NCBI RefSeq assembly: GCF_042654525.1 | Contig: NZ_JBHSGP010000014.1 | Location: 124,001-188,000 of the forward strand | Reading direction: 5' to 3' | DNA length: 64,000 nucleotides | Source of the DNA: Geojedonia litorea | Lineage (GTDB): Bacteria > Bacteroidota > Bacteroidia > Flavobacteriales > Flavobacteriaceae | Part shown: positions 1-8,315 of the stretch, piece after piece | Layout of the letters: each line of letters starts with the position of its first letter | Position numbering within the stretch: position 1 is the first letter of the stretch | Position numbers and translations under genes: made by a program | The notes under the pieces: generated by a model | Seen by the model: the letters and a program-made list of their open reading frames with translations, nothing else | The model's database searches: none | What the model was told of the DNA's origin: nothing

Positions 1-205
1 TTTGTTTTGCTAAAACGTCCAATCCTTTTTCTAGTTGGAATAATTCTTCTTCGGACAAAATGCCAATATGCTTCAACATTTTGGCATGTGCCCTCGAGGC
101 CATGACATCATAAATTGCAATGTGCATATCGATCTCTCGGTCATTACCTACTGTAAACTGCTCTATTTTTTTATCTATTGATATCCCTTTATCCCAGAGT
201 TTCAT
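1..205 (-). CDS. argH: Argininosuccinate lyase, N-terminal part (cut by window edge)
   Basis: The last gene of the arginine operon splits argininosuccinate into arginine and fumarate. Only the first 68 codons are inside the window. Reading from the ATG at 203-205, the protein begins MKLWDKGISIDKKIEQFT, followed by a NDREID stretch and an ASRAHAKML stretch, which match the family's N-terminus. It follows argE by 34 bases on the same strand, as expected for co-transcription. The catalytic serine loop and the C-terminal domain lie outside the window, so completeness cannot be judged. Confidence 0.9.
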   Translation of the reverse strand, partial: MKLWDKGISIDKKIEQFTVGNDREIDMHIAIYDVMASRAHAKMLKHIGILSEEELFQLEKGLDVLAKQ

Positions 206-239
206 AATCTTAAGTTTAGTCCCTTAGTTGCTGATTCGT

Positions 240-1304
240 TTAGATGATAACGCGATTCAACAGTTCAATATAAATTCTAATTCCTTCTTCAATTTCGTTT
301 AAATAAATAAATTCATCTGCCGAATGTGATCGTGTGCTATCACCAGGCCCTAATTTTAATGAAGGACAGGTTAATACAGCCTGATCAGATAATGTAGGCG
401 ACCCATAAGTAGTGCGTCCAATTGAAATACCAGCTTTTACCAATTCGTGGTCTAGCGGAATAGAGGACGAATTCAATTTTAAACTTCTCGGAACAATACT
501 ACTACAAGGTGCTTCATTTTGAAGTATCTCTACAATTTCGGCATTGGTATATTTATCATTCACACGAACATCAACCACCAAATCAACATTTGCCGGAATG
601 GCATTGTGTTGTTTCCCTGCGTTAATTTGAGTAACCGTCATTTTCACATCTCCCAAAACAGGTGAGGTTTTTTCAAATTTGTAATCTTTAAACCATTGCA
701 ACACCGAAATGGTATTATAAATGGCATTATCGTCGTTTGGATGTGCGGCATGACTAGGTGTGCCTTTGACCACGGCATCAAAAACCACTAGACCTTTTTC
801 GGCCACGGCTAAATTCATGAGTGTTGGCTCACCTACAATCGCCACGTCCACTTTTGGAATGACCGCTAACATACTGTTTAATCCATTTGGCCCGCTACTC
901 TCTTCTTCTGCCGATGCCACTATTACTAAATTATATTTTAAATTTCTTTCATTATAAAAATAGGTAAAGGTTGCAACTAAGGAGACTAAACATCCTCCTG
1001 CATCATTGCTACCCAGACCATATAATTTACCATCTTCAACAATAGCCTTAAATGGATCTTTAGTGTAACCATTATTAGGTTTAACGGTATCATGATGAGA
1101 GTTTAGCAACAGGGTAGGTTTAGTTTCATCAAAATGTTTATTAATGGCCCAAACATTGTTATTGGTACGTTTATAGACGATATCATGACGTCTAAACCAA
1201 TACTCAATATGAGATGCGGTTTGATCTTCTTCAGAAGAGAAAGATTCAGTTTCTATTAACTTCTTTAAAAGCTGAATGGCATCTTTTGTTAATTGCTGTA
1301 TCAT
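240..1304 (-). CDS. argE: M20-family N-acyl-ornithine deacylase
   Basis: This 354-residue zinc amidohydrolase removes the acyl group from N-acyl-ornithine or N-acyl-citrulline in arginine synthesis. Metal-binding residues of peptidase family M20 are visible: H70-x-D72 in NSHHDTV, the bridging D101 in GSNDAGG, the E133/E134 pair (catalytic base and ligand), E159 in GEPT, and a late histidine in RSHSADEF. It overlaps argB by four bases. The neighbouring transcarbamylase is of the N-acyl type, so the physiological substrate may be an N-acylated citrulline, possibly succinylated rather than acetylated; sequence alone cannot decide this. dapE-like activity is an alternative, but the operon context argues for argE. 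Confidence 0.87.
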   Translation of the reverse strand: MIQQLTKDAIQLLKKLIETESFSSEEDQTASHIEYWFRRHDIVYKRTNNNVWAINKHFDETKPTLLLNSHHDTVKPNNGYTKDPFKAIVEDGKLYGLGSNDAGGCLVSLVATFTYFYNERNLKYNLVIVASAEEESSGPNGLNSMLAVIPKVDVAIVGEPTLMNLAVAEKGLVVFDAVVKGTPSHAAHPNDDNAIYNTISVLQWFKDYKFEKTSPVLGDVKMTVTQINAGKQHNAIPANVDLVVDVRVNDKYTNAEIVEILQNEAPCSSIVPRSLKLNSSSIPLDHELVKAGISIGRTTYGSPTLSDQAVLTCPSLKLGPGDSTRSHSADEFIYLNEIEEGIRIYIELLNRVII

Positions 1305-2077
1305 AGGGTTATAGTGGTAAAGTTAGCATTGGTATCAAACAACATTTCCGGTTTGCCTATACAAACCTTTTTTACATTTTTTTGAATAGCATGAAAGCAA
1401 TTATTGAGTTTTGGTAGCATACCATCTGAAATAATTTTCTTTTCAATTAAATCCTGATAATTTTTTGTATTGATTTGTGAGATTACAGAATTATCATCAT
1501 TAACATCCTGTAAAACACCGTTCTTTTCAAAACAATAATATAATTCGACCTCAAAGGTTTTTGAAAATCCTATAGCTAATTCTGAAGCGATAGTATCAGC
1601 GTTTGTATTGAGCAATTGCCCATTTTCATCGTGCGTTATTGCACAGAAAACAGGTGTTACATTAGCATTTAAAAGAACATTCAGGGTTTCTGTATTGACA
1701 TGAACAACATCCCCTACAAAACCATAATCAATGGTCTTTACAGGTCGTTTTACTGAAACAATTGAATTGCCATCTGCTCCAGAAAAACCAATGGCATTAC
1801 AGCCGTTGGCTTGTAATTTAACCACAACATCTTTATTTATTTTTCCAGCGTAGACCATGGTAATAATATCTAAAGTGTCTTGATCGGTTATGCGTCTGCC
1901 CTCGGTCATTTTTACTTCAACATTCATTTGTTGTGCGAGTTTTGTCGCTAATTTACCACCACCGTGCACCAAAACTTTAGGTCCTTGCAATGAAGCAAAA
2001 TCTTTCAAAAATGCATGCAATGCAGCATCATTGTCTATGATGTTACCTCCAATTTTTATGATTTTTAAAGTTTGCAT
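1301..2077 (-). CDS. argB: N-acetylglutamate kinase
   Basis: This 258-residue amino-acid kinase phosphorylates the gamma-carboxylate of N-acylglutamate, the second step of arginine synthesis. The N-terminal KIGGNIID (from K8) and the glycine-rich VHGGGK (38-42) form the nucleotide- and substrate-binding loops of the family, and a C-terminal ISDGMLPKL segment is typical of NAG kinases. It is the short form without the N-terminal helix that arginine-inhibited hexameric enzymes carry, which suggests weak or no arginine feedback here (inference). It sits between argF' (43 bases upstream, separated by a repeat) and argE (four-base overlap). Confidence 0.93.
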   Translation of the reverse strand: MQTLKIIKIGGNIIDNDAALHAFLKDFASLQGPKVLVHGGGKLATKLAQQMNVEVKMTEGRRITDQDTLDIITMVYAGKINKDVVVKLQANGCNAIGFSGADGNSIVSVKRPVKTIDYGFVGDVVHVNTETLNVLLNANVTPVFCAITHDENGQLLNTNADTIASELAIGFSKTFEVELYYCFEKNGVLQDVNDDNSVISQINTKNYQDLIEKKIISDGMLPKLNNCFHAIQKNVKKVCIGKPEMLFDTNANFTTITL

Positions 2078-2083
2078 TTTATA

Positions 2084-2120
2084 TCATTGAGATGCTTCGA
2101 CAAGCTCAGCATGACATTGT
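2084..2120. repeat. Dispersed-type intergenic repeat between argF' and argB
   Basis: The short gap holds GCTTCGACAAGCTC followed by AGCATGACA. This is the imperfectly palindromic 'cttcgacaagctcagcatgaca' type common between genes in flavobacterial genomes (recalled, not searched). A related degenerate copy lies near 26194-26225. It sits within an operon, so it is probably transcribed and could form a small stem. Confidence 0.5.
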
Positions 2121-3056
2121 TTAAAGGTTATCTAAAATTTTCTTCAATACAATTTGGGCGGCATAGGTTCTGTTATTTGCTTGCTCAATGACAATTGAAT
2201 TCTCCCCATCCAAAACGGCGTCTTCAACAACCACATTTCGTCTTACAGGTAAACAATGCATGAATTTTGCAGTTCCTAATTTATCCTGAGTCATCATCCA
2301 ATTTGGATCTTGATTTAAAACCTTACCATAATCCTTATAGTTACTCCAGTTTTTAACATACACAAAATCGGCATCTTTTAATGCCTCCTTTTGATTATAA
2401 TTGATTGGGGTGTTTTTAGTGATGTTAGGATTTAATTCGTAACCTTCGGGATGGGTGATGCTAAATTCGACATCTAACTTCTGCATCATTTCTACAAATG
2501 AATTTGCCACAGCTTGAGGCAAGGCTCTTGGATGTGGCGCCCATGATAACACCACTTTAGGCTTTGCTTTTTCGGTTAACTCAGAAATAGTAATGGCATC
2601 GGCCAAAGCTTGTAAGGGATGCGCTGTGGCACTTTCCATATTAACTATTGGCACAGACGCATATTTAATAAAACTGTTTAGCACCTGTTCAGACTCATCT
2701 TTTTGTTTATCGCTTAATCCTGGAAATGCCCTCACGGCAATAATATCGGCATATTGCGAAATAACTTGCGCTGCTTCTTTTATATGCTCCGAACTATTAG
2801 CATTCATCACAGTTCCATCTTCAAACTCCAGATTCCAAGCATCATTGACATTAAGCACCATAACGTTCATGCCCAAATTTTTTGCTGCCTTTTCGGTACT
2901 TAAACGCGTCCGCAAACTGGCATTAAAAAACAACATTGCCAAGGTTTTATTTTTACCCAAAACAGAATGTTCAAATGGATCCATTTTAAGCAAAACAGCA
3001 TCCTTAATGATTTCTGAAAGGTTTGATATATCTTCTATAACTGTGTATTTTTTCAT
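2121..3056 (-). CDS. argF': N-acyl-ornithine (acetyl/succinyl) transcarbamylase
   Basis: This 311-residue member of the aspartate/ornithine transcarbamylase fold transfers a carbamoyl group to N-acyl-ornithine. The carbamoyl-phosphate loop reads SLRTR (47-51), where classical OTCases have STRTR. The MHCLPVRR motif near the C-terminus also matches the N-acetyl/N-succinyl-ornithine branch. The residue aligned with the known acetyl/succinyl specificity position (Pro90 in the Bacteroides fragilis succinyl enzyme, Glu92 in the Xanthomonas acetyl enzyme) is Ser89 here. It lies four bases after argD. Arginine synthesis in this organism therefore keeps the acyl group on through the carbamoylation step. 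Confidence 0.88.
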   Translation of the reverse strand: MKKYTVIEDISNLSEIIKDAVLLKMDPFEHSVLGKNKTLAMLFFNASLRTRLSTEKAAKNLGMNVMVLNVNDAWNLEFEDGTVMNANSSEHIKEAAQVISQYADIIAVRAFPGLSDKQKDESEQVLNSFIKYASVPIVNMESATAHPLQALADAITISELTEKAKPKVVLSWAPHPRALPQAVANSFVEMMQKLDVEFSITHPEGYELNPNITKNTPINYNQKEALKDADFVYVKNWSNYKDYGKVLNQDPNWMMTQDKLGTAKFMHCLPVRRNVVVEDAVLDGENSIVIEQANNRTYAAQIVLKKILDNL

Positions 3057-3060
3057 CTTA

Positions 3061-4185
3061 CTATAATTCCTTTTTTAATGCTTCAAAAAATACATCAATA
3101 TGTTTTTTCCGAATAGTTAATGGTGGAAGAATTCGTATGAGATTTGGGTTTTTGGCACTTCCAGTGAATATTTTATGATGGTGAATCAATTTTTTTCGCA
3201 ACTCGGCCACTGGAAAATTAAATTCCAACCCCAGCATTAAACCTCGTCCTTTAATAGATTTTAATTGTGGAAGTGATTTTGCTTTTTCCATAAAATAATC
3301 CGAAATATCATTGACGTTTTGCATCAGATTTTCTTCTTCTATGACATCTAGAACGGCCAAACCTGCTGCGCAGGCCAAATGATTCCCTCCAAAGGTTGTC
3401 CCTAATAAACCAAACGATGCTTTTATTTCTGGATGAATTAAAATGCCACCAATTGGAAATCCATTACCCATGCCTTTAGCTAGGGAAATAATTTCTGGCT
3501 GTATGCCATGCTTTTGAAACGCAAAGAAATCTCCTGTCCTACCGTAACCTGACTGTACTTCATCTGCAATTAAAATAGTATTGTTGGCCTTGCAAAGCTT
3601 GTCCAATCCTTGATAAAATTCAGTACTACTTTGATCTAAACCTCCAACCCCTTGAATACATTCTATAATCACTGCACAGGTTTGGTTTTGTTTTAAAATT
3701 GTTTCAACAGTTCTTAAATCCCCTAACTCAACAAAATCTACATCTTGTTGTGCATTTAATGGCGCAACAATTTTAAGATCATCAGTAGCGGCAACTGCAG
3801 CCGAAGTTCGTCCATGAAATGAGTTTTTAAATGCCAATATCTTTTTCTTTCCATTATGGAATGAGGCTAATTTTAAAGCATTTTCGTTAGCTTCTGCTCC
3901 AGAATTACACAAAAACAATTGGTAATCCTTACAGCCCGAAAGCTTAACCAATTTATCTGCTAAAGATTCTTGCAATGGATTTTGAATGGCATTGCTATAA
4001 AATCCTAAGGCAGACACTTGATTAGTAATTGCCGACACATATTTTGGATGTGAGTGCCCAATTGAAATGACGGCATGACCACCATAGAGGTCGAGATATT
4101 CAACACCATTATTATCATAGACAGCTAAGTCTTTTGCCTTTACAGGTGTAATATCAAACAAAGGGTAAACATTAAACAAACTCAT
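3061..4185 (-). CDS. argD: Acetylornithine aminotransferase
   Basis: This 374-residue class III PLP-dependent aminotransferase converts N-acylglutamate semialdehyde to N-acylornithine using glutamate. Visible motifs are NSGAEANE (94-101), which contacts PLP phosphate, DEVQSGYGRTG (208 on), with the aspartate that binds the pyridine nitrogen, and the Schiff-base lysine K237 in LAKGMGNG. It overlaps proC by four bases and precedes argF' by four. The length is that of a complete enzyme. The same family can act on succinyl-ornithine, which would suit either acyl route. Confidence 0.93.
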   Translation of the reverse strand: MSLFNVYPLFDITPVKAKDLAVYDNNGVEYLDLYGGHAVISIGHSHPKYVSAITNQVSALGFYSNAIQNPLQESLADKLVKLSGCKDYQLFLCNSGAEANENALKLASFHNGKKKILAFKNSFHGRTSAAVAATDDLKIVAPLNAQQDVDFVELGDLRTVETILKQNQTCAVIIECIQGVGGLDQSSTEFYQGLDKLCKANNTILIADEVQSGYGRTGDFFAFQKHGIQPEIISLAKGMGNGFPIGGILIHPEIKASFGLLGTTFGGNHLACAAGLAVLDVIEEENLMQNVNDISDYFMEKAKSLPQLKSIKGRGLMLGLEFNFPVAELRKKLIHHHKIFTGSAKNPNLIRILPPLTIRKKHIDVFFEALKKEL

Positions 4186-4982
4186 ATCTGTTCCCTTTTA
4201 ATATTACTAATCTTGTTAAACGAGGCCACCATTCCTTGAATCAAAGAAGAGCTTAGGCCTTTATGTTCCATTTCGTTTAAGCCCTCAATGGTACATCCCA
4301 TAGGTGTTGTTACACGATCTATTTCCTCCTCTGGATGGTCGCCATTGGTAATCAATAAATTAGCAGCTCCTTCACAAGTGTACATGGCCAATTCTTGTGC
4401 TTCCTTTGAATCAAATCCTAGCTGAATTGCCGCTTGTGTTGTAGCACGAATTAAACGCATCCAAAAGGCAACCCCGCTAGCACAAACTACGGTAGCTGCT
4501 TGCATTTGACTTTCTGGAATTACCAATGAGTGCCCTAATCTGTTAAAAATAGCTTCCGCAATTTTAATCCGTTTGCTACCTTGCGCATTACTGCATAAGC
4601 AGGTCATTGATTTTCCCACCGCAATTGCCGTATTAGGCATTGCGCGAATAATGAATTGTTCAGCACCAATAATGCCTTCAATTTTTGGAATCACAAAACC
4701 AGTTACTGTTGAAATTAACACATGTTTGTCATTGAGAAGTGGCTTTATAATTTTCAAAATGCCTTCAAAATGCGCTGGTTGAATTGCAAAAATTATAATG
4801 TCTGATTGCCTAACTGCTTCTTCGTTATCACTTGTAATGGTTACATTTTTATAACCGTCAAATTCGGCAATGGCATTTAAATTACGTTTGGTTAAATATA
4901 GAGTGGTTATAGCGTTGGTAGTAATCAATCCTTTAGCAATTGATTTCCCCAAATTTCCTGTACCTATAATGGCTATTTTCAT
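4182..4982 (-). CDS. proC: Pyrroline-5-carboxylate reductase
   Basis: This 266-residue NAD(P)H-dependent reductase makes proline from pyrroline-5-carboxylate. The N-terminal Rossmann motif is GTGNLG (7-12). The conserved MPNTA segment and the C-terminal VTTPMGCTIEGL (the family reads TSPGGTT here) identify ProC. Its place inside the arginine operon, between argC and argD, couples proline formation with ornithine-pathway enzymes; such clusters are familiar in Bacteroidota. It overlaps argD by four bases and lies 12 bases after argC. Confidence 0.92.
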   Translation of the reverse strand: MKIAIIGTGNLGKSIAKGLITTNAITTLYLTKRNLNAIAEFDGYKNVTITSDNEEAVRQSDIIIFAIQPAHFEGILKIIKPLLNDKHVLISTVTGFVIPKIEGIIGAEQFIIRAMPNTAIAVGKSMTCLCSNAQGSKRIKIAEAIFNRLGHSLVIPESQMQAATVVCASGVAFWMRLIRATTQAAIQLGFDSKEAQELAMYTCEGAANLLITNGDHPEEEIDRVTTPMGCTIEGLNEMEHKGLSSSLIQGMVASFNKISNIKREQI

Positions 4983-4994
4983 AGTTAGTATGTT

Positions 4995-5972
4995 CTAAAA
5001 AAAGTTTGCTTTTAAATTTAGTCCTTCAGTTTCTGCAAAACCAAAAACCAAATTCATGTTTTGAATGGCTTGCCCTGATGCCCCTTTCAACAAATTATCG
5101 ATAACACTTGTAATCAATAATTTATCGCCGTGTTTCATCAAATGAAGTATGCATTTATTGGTATTCACCACTTGCTTTAAATGAATATCTTCATCCGAAA
5201 CTACGGTAAATGCAGCTTCCTTATAATAGTCTTTGTAGAGTTTTTTTGCTTGGTCAATTGAACCTTGGTATTTGGTATAAACCGTTGCAAAAATTCCTCT
5301 TGAAAAATTACCGCGATTAGGCATAAATATAATTTCTGAACTAAAATTTGGCTGCAACTGCTTGGCAGTTTGATTGATTTCACCCAAATGTTGATGTGTG
5401 AAGGCCTTGTAATGCGAAAAGTTATTATCGCGCCAAGTAAAGTGCGTCGTCTCAGAGAGTGACGTCCCTGCCCCTGTGGATCCTGTTACGGCATTAACAT
5501 GAACATCGTCTCCAATAAGATTAGCATCTGCCAATGGTAAAATGGCTAATTGAATAGCGGTTGCAAAACATCCAGGATTCGCAATATGGCTGGCTTTTTT
5601 TATGGCTTCTTTTTGTAATTCTGGAAGTCCATAAACAAAGGATTTACCATTAAACACCTTATCTGCAACCAATCTAAAATCGTTACTTAAATCGATGATT
5701 TTTGTGTTTTCTGATAAGTTCGTTTTCTCTAAAAACGCTTTAGAATTTCCATGGCCCAAACACAAAAACAACACATCAACATTTGGATTGATGTCACTTG
5801 TAAAATTCAATTCTGTTGAACCCACTAAATCCTGATGAATCTTGCTCACTTTATTTCCTGCATTTGAAGTGCTATAAATGAAGTCTATTTCAGCTTGTGA
5901 GTGATTCAATAATAAGCGAATAAGTTCTCCAGCTGTATATCCAGCACCTCCAATAATCCCAACCTTAATCAT
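4995..5972 (-). CDS. argC: N-acetyl-gamma-glutamyl-phosphate reductase
   Basis: This 325-residue NADPH-dependent enzyme reduces N-acylglutamyl phosphate to the semialdehyde. The N-terminus has the nucleotide-binding GGAGYTAGEL, the catalytic cysteine is C135 in NPGCFATA, and the later FTHQHLGEI carries the catalytic-region histidine. It overlaps argG by four bases. The length and motifs are those of an intact enzyme. Confidence 0.94.
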   Translation of the reverse strand: MIKVGIIGGAGYTAGELIRLLLNHSQAEIDFIYSTSNAGNKVSKIHQDLVGSTELNFTSDINPNVDVLFLCLGHGNSKAFLEKTNLSENTKIIDLSNDFRLVADKVFNGKSFVYGLPELQKEAIKKASHIANPGCFATAIQLAILPLADANLIGDDVHVNAVTGSTGAGTSLSETTHFTWRDNNFSHYKAFTHQHLGEINQTAKQLQPNFSSEIIFMPNRGNFSRGIFATVYTKYQGSIDQAKKLYKDYYKEAAFTVVSDEDIHLKQVVNTNKCILHLMKHGDKLLITSVIDNLLKGASGQAIQNMNLVFGFAETEGLNLKANFF

Positions 5973-7162
5973 AATTCTGAATTTACTTGGTGATATATTT
6001 TGTTCTGGTTTCCAATGATTTTAATAAATCCTTTAGCCTCATCGGCAGTCCAGCCTTTGTTCATTTCGCCATAGCTACCAAATTTGGCATTCATTAAATC
6101 ATGTTTTGACTTAATTCCATCAAGCGAAAAATGATAGGGTTTTAAAGTAACAGTAACATCACCTGAAACCTTTTCTTGGCTATCCTGTAAAAAGGCTTCA
6201 ATGTTTCGCATAACAGGATCTAAATATTGTCCTTCGTGTAAATGCATACCGTAAAAACTAGACAAATACTCCTTGTGCTGCAATTGCCATTTGGTCATGG
6301 TATGCTTTTCTAATAAATGATGTGCTTTTAAGGTGATTAAAGCTCCAGGGGCTTCAAAACCAACACGACCTTTGATCCCTACTATGGTATCTCCTACATG
6401 TATATCTCGCCCAATGGCATAGGCCGAAGCTAAATTATTAAGCACTTCGATATTGACTTCTGGGTTATTCTCAATTCCATTTACTGCAACTAGTTCGCCT
6501 TTTAAAAATGTTAAAGACACTTTTTCTGGGTCACTATGTTTTAACTGTGATGGATAGGCTGAATCTGGTAATGGTTTGTCAGAAGTTAAGGTCTCTTCTC
6601 CACCTACACTAGTACCCCAAAGTCCTTTGTTTACCGAATACTTTGCTTTTTCCCAAGACATATCAATGCCATTACTTTTTAAGTAATCTATCTCTTCTTG
6701 TCTAGCTAATTTTTTGTCCCTAATAGGTGTAATAATTTCAATTTCTGGTGCTAATGTTTGAAAAATCATATCGAAGCGCACTTGGTCATTACCAGCACCT
6801 GTACTTCCATGTGCAATGTATTTTGCATCTATACTTTTGGCATATTCTATAATTTCAATAGCTTGAATTATACGCTCTGCACTAACTGATAAAGGATAGG
6901 TATTGTTTTTTAAAACATTTCCAAAAATTAGATATTTCACAACCTTATTGTAAAATGTTGCTACAGCATCAATATTTTTATACGTAGTCACACCCATTTT
7001 ATAGGCATTAGATTCGATACGTTCTATTTCATCTGATGTAAACCCACCTGTGTTTACGCTTACCGCATGAACTTCATAACCTGCTTTTGATAAGCTAACG
7101 GCGCAATAAGAAGTATCTAAACCACCACTATAGGCAATTACTAATTTATTTGATGAACTCAT
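5969..7162 (-). CDS. argG: Argininosuccinate synthase
   Basis: This 397-residue ATP-pyrophosphatase condenses citrulline with aspartate. The P-loop-like AYSGGLDTS starts at residue 10, and the HGSTGAGNDQVRF and YSVNKGLWG segments are family signatures. It is the second gene of the operon, with four-base overlaps on both sides (GNAT and argC), so translation is probably coupled. Confidence 0.95.
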   Translation of the reverse strand: MSSSNKLVIAYSGGLDTSYCAVSLSKAGYEVHAVSVNTGGFTSDEIERIESNAYKMGVTTYKNIDAVATFYNKVVKYLIFGNVLKNNTYPLSVSAERIIQAIEIIEYAKSIDAKYIAHGSTGAGNDQVRFDMIFQTLAPEIEIITPIRDKKLARQEEIDYLKSNGIDMSWEKAKYSVNKGLWGTSVGGEETLTSDKPLPDSAYPSQLKHSDPEKVSLTFLKGELVAVNGIENNPEVNIEVLNNLASAYAIGRDIHVGDTIVGIKGRVGFEAPGALITLKAHHLLEKHTMTKWQLQHKEYLSSFYGMHLHEGQYLDPVMRNIEAFLQDSQEKVSGDVTVTLKPYHFSLDGIKSKHDLMNAKFGSYGEMNKGWTADEAKGFIKIIGNQNKIYHQVNSEL

Positions 7163-7776
7163 TTTTTTTCCTTTTTTAAAAACATGGTTTCTTTAATATG
7201 TTTTAATCGTTGAAACACTTTTGGTTTCACTTGCTTTTTTTCTTTAGACTCTGCTTTGGCTGGGTCATACAACATTCCGGTACACAAACACATTTTACGA
7301 TCGGTACGCGTTAAAACGTCAAAATTCTTGCAAGTTTGACAGCCATCCCAAAACGACTGGTCGTCAGTCAATTCTGAAAAGGTAACAGGCTTATAACCCA
7401 ATTCACTGTTCATTTTCATAACAGCAAGACCTGTGGTTATACTAAACACTTTAGCATCTGGGAATTTAGTTCGTGAATGCTCAAAAATTTTGGCTTTTAT
7501 CTTTTTTGCGAGTCCTTGATCACGATAATCGGGATGCACAATTAGGCCGGAGTTGGCTACAAACTTTCCATGACTCCAAGCTTCAATGTAACAAAAACCT
7601 GCAAACTTATCACCATCGAGTGCAATTACGGCGTTACCGTTTTCCATTTTCGTGATGATATATTCTGGCTTTCGTCTGGCAATACCAGTACCTCTAACTT
7701 GAGCTGCCGAAGCAATTGTTTCGCAAATAATTTCAGCGTAAATACTATGGGATTTATTAGCAATTACAATTTCCAT
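7159..7776 (-). CDS. GNAT acyltransferase leading the arginine operon; candidate N-acylglutamate synthase
   Basis: This 205-residue protein has a GNAT core: the acetyl-CoA loop is seen as RDQGLAKKIK (85-94) after the strand GLIVHPDY. It carries an unusual C-terminal cysteine motif C146-x2-C149 ... C163-x-C165, which could bind zinc or iron-sulphur. It is the first gene of the operon and overlaps argG by four bases. No argA or argJ is otherwise visible, so it may supply the first step, acylation of glutamate by acetyl- or succinyl-CoA; this is inferred from position. The cysteine tail might sense metal or redox state, or be purely structural. The lysine-rich last 25 residues look disordered. 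Confidence 0.75.
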   Translation of the reverse strand: MEIVIANKSHSIYAEIICETIASAAQVRGTGIARRKPEYIITKMENGNAVIALDGDKFAGFCYIEAWSHGKFVANSGLIVHPDYRDQGLAKKIKAKIFEHSRTKFPDAKVFSITTGLAVMKMNSELGYKPVTFSELTDDQSFWDGCQTCKNFDVLTRTDRKMCLCTGMLYDPAKAESKEKKQVKPKVFQRLKHIKETMFLKKEKK

Positions 7777-8258
7777 CTCGTCTTAATTGTTTATCAATTT
7801 TTGCATGTAATCTCTCGATTTCATCATATTGATTTAAAATTTAACTATTAAAAATTTGTTGTTTTGAATACAGAACCGGACTCACCTAAAGTTCCAAAAT
7901 AGAAACACACCCTTACGGGCGACGGGGGAAATTACTGCGTACAAAAACTTTGTTATTAAAGATAATAACTAAATTTTGAAAGACTGGTATTTGTGTTAAA
8001 ATGTTCAAGGTTGTAAAATAAAAATTACGTAATATCAATAGGCTGAATTTGAAGTAGAAGCACTAGCTACGTCGATTGTTTAAGAACAAACCCGCGGGTC
8101 TTTCGACTCTATTTTTATTTTTTTGATTGTACATGATGTAAAACTATAAATTAATTTTATAAAAAAGCTGAATTGATTTTCAATTTTTAGAATTATTATC
8201 AAATTATTAGTTTAAGCCTAGATAATTTATAATTATGCATTATTTAGGTCAAAAAACA
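7777..8258. other. Gene-free region upstream of the arginine operon, with GC-rich structured islands
   Basis: I see no credible gene in these roughly 480 bases. The arginine-operon promoter should lie near 7777-7860, but no clean TAnnTTTG box or arginine-repressor palindrome is evident. Two islands stand out from the AT-rich surroundings: a G/C-rich patch at 7908-7930 (ACGGGCGACGGGGG) and a structured segment at 8054-8107. The latter contains GTAG...CTAC arms (8054-8070), an outer GTCGA (8071-8075) pairing with TCGAC (8103-8107), an inner TTGTT/AACAA hairpin and the 10-base palindrome ACCCGCGGGT. It could be a decayed mobile element or a REP-like repeat. Confidence 0.45.
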
Positions 8259-8290
8259 AAAAATGGACCTATTTCCATAGATCCATTTTT
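8259..8290 (-). terminator. Terminator of the DUF1080-isomerase operon
   Basis: Nine-base perfect arms AAAAATGGA (8259-8267) and TCCATTTTT (8282-8290) flank a 14-base loop, 26 bases past the stop codon of the DUF1080 gene. The outer A/T runs would give a U tail in either direction. Confidence 0.7.
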
Positions 8291-8315
8291 ATAAATTTTT
8301 AACGCTCTTTAAGAG

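Noticed and set aside
7777..7860. Arginine-repressor box before the arginine operon
   Set aside because: I looked for the TnTGnATwwwwATnCAnA pattern on both strands and found no convincing match.
8054..8107. Possible tRNA-like structure
   Set aside because: There are several stems, but no acceptor/TPsiC consensus (GGTTCGA) or anticodon arm could be fitted on either strand.
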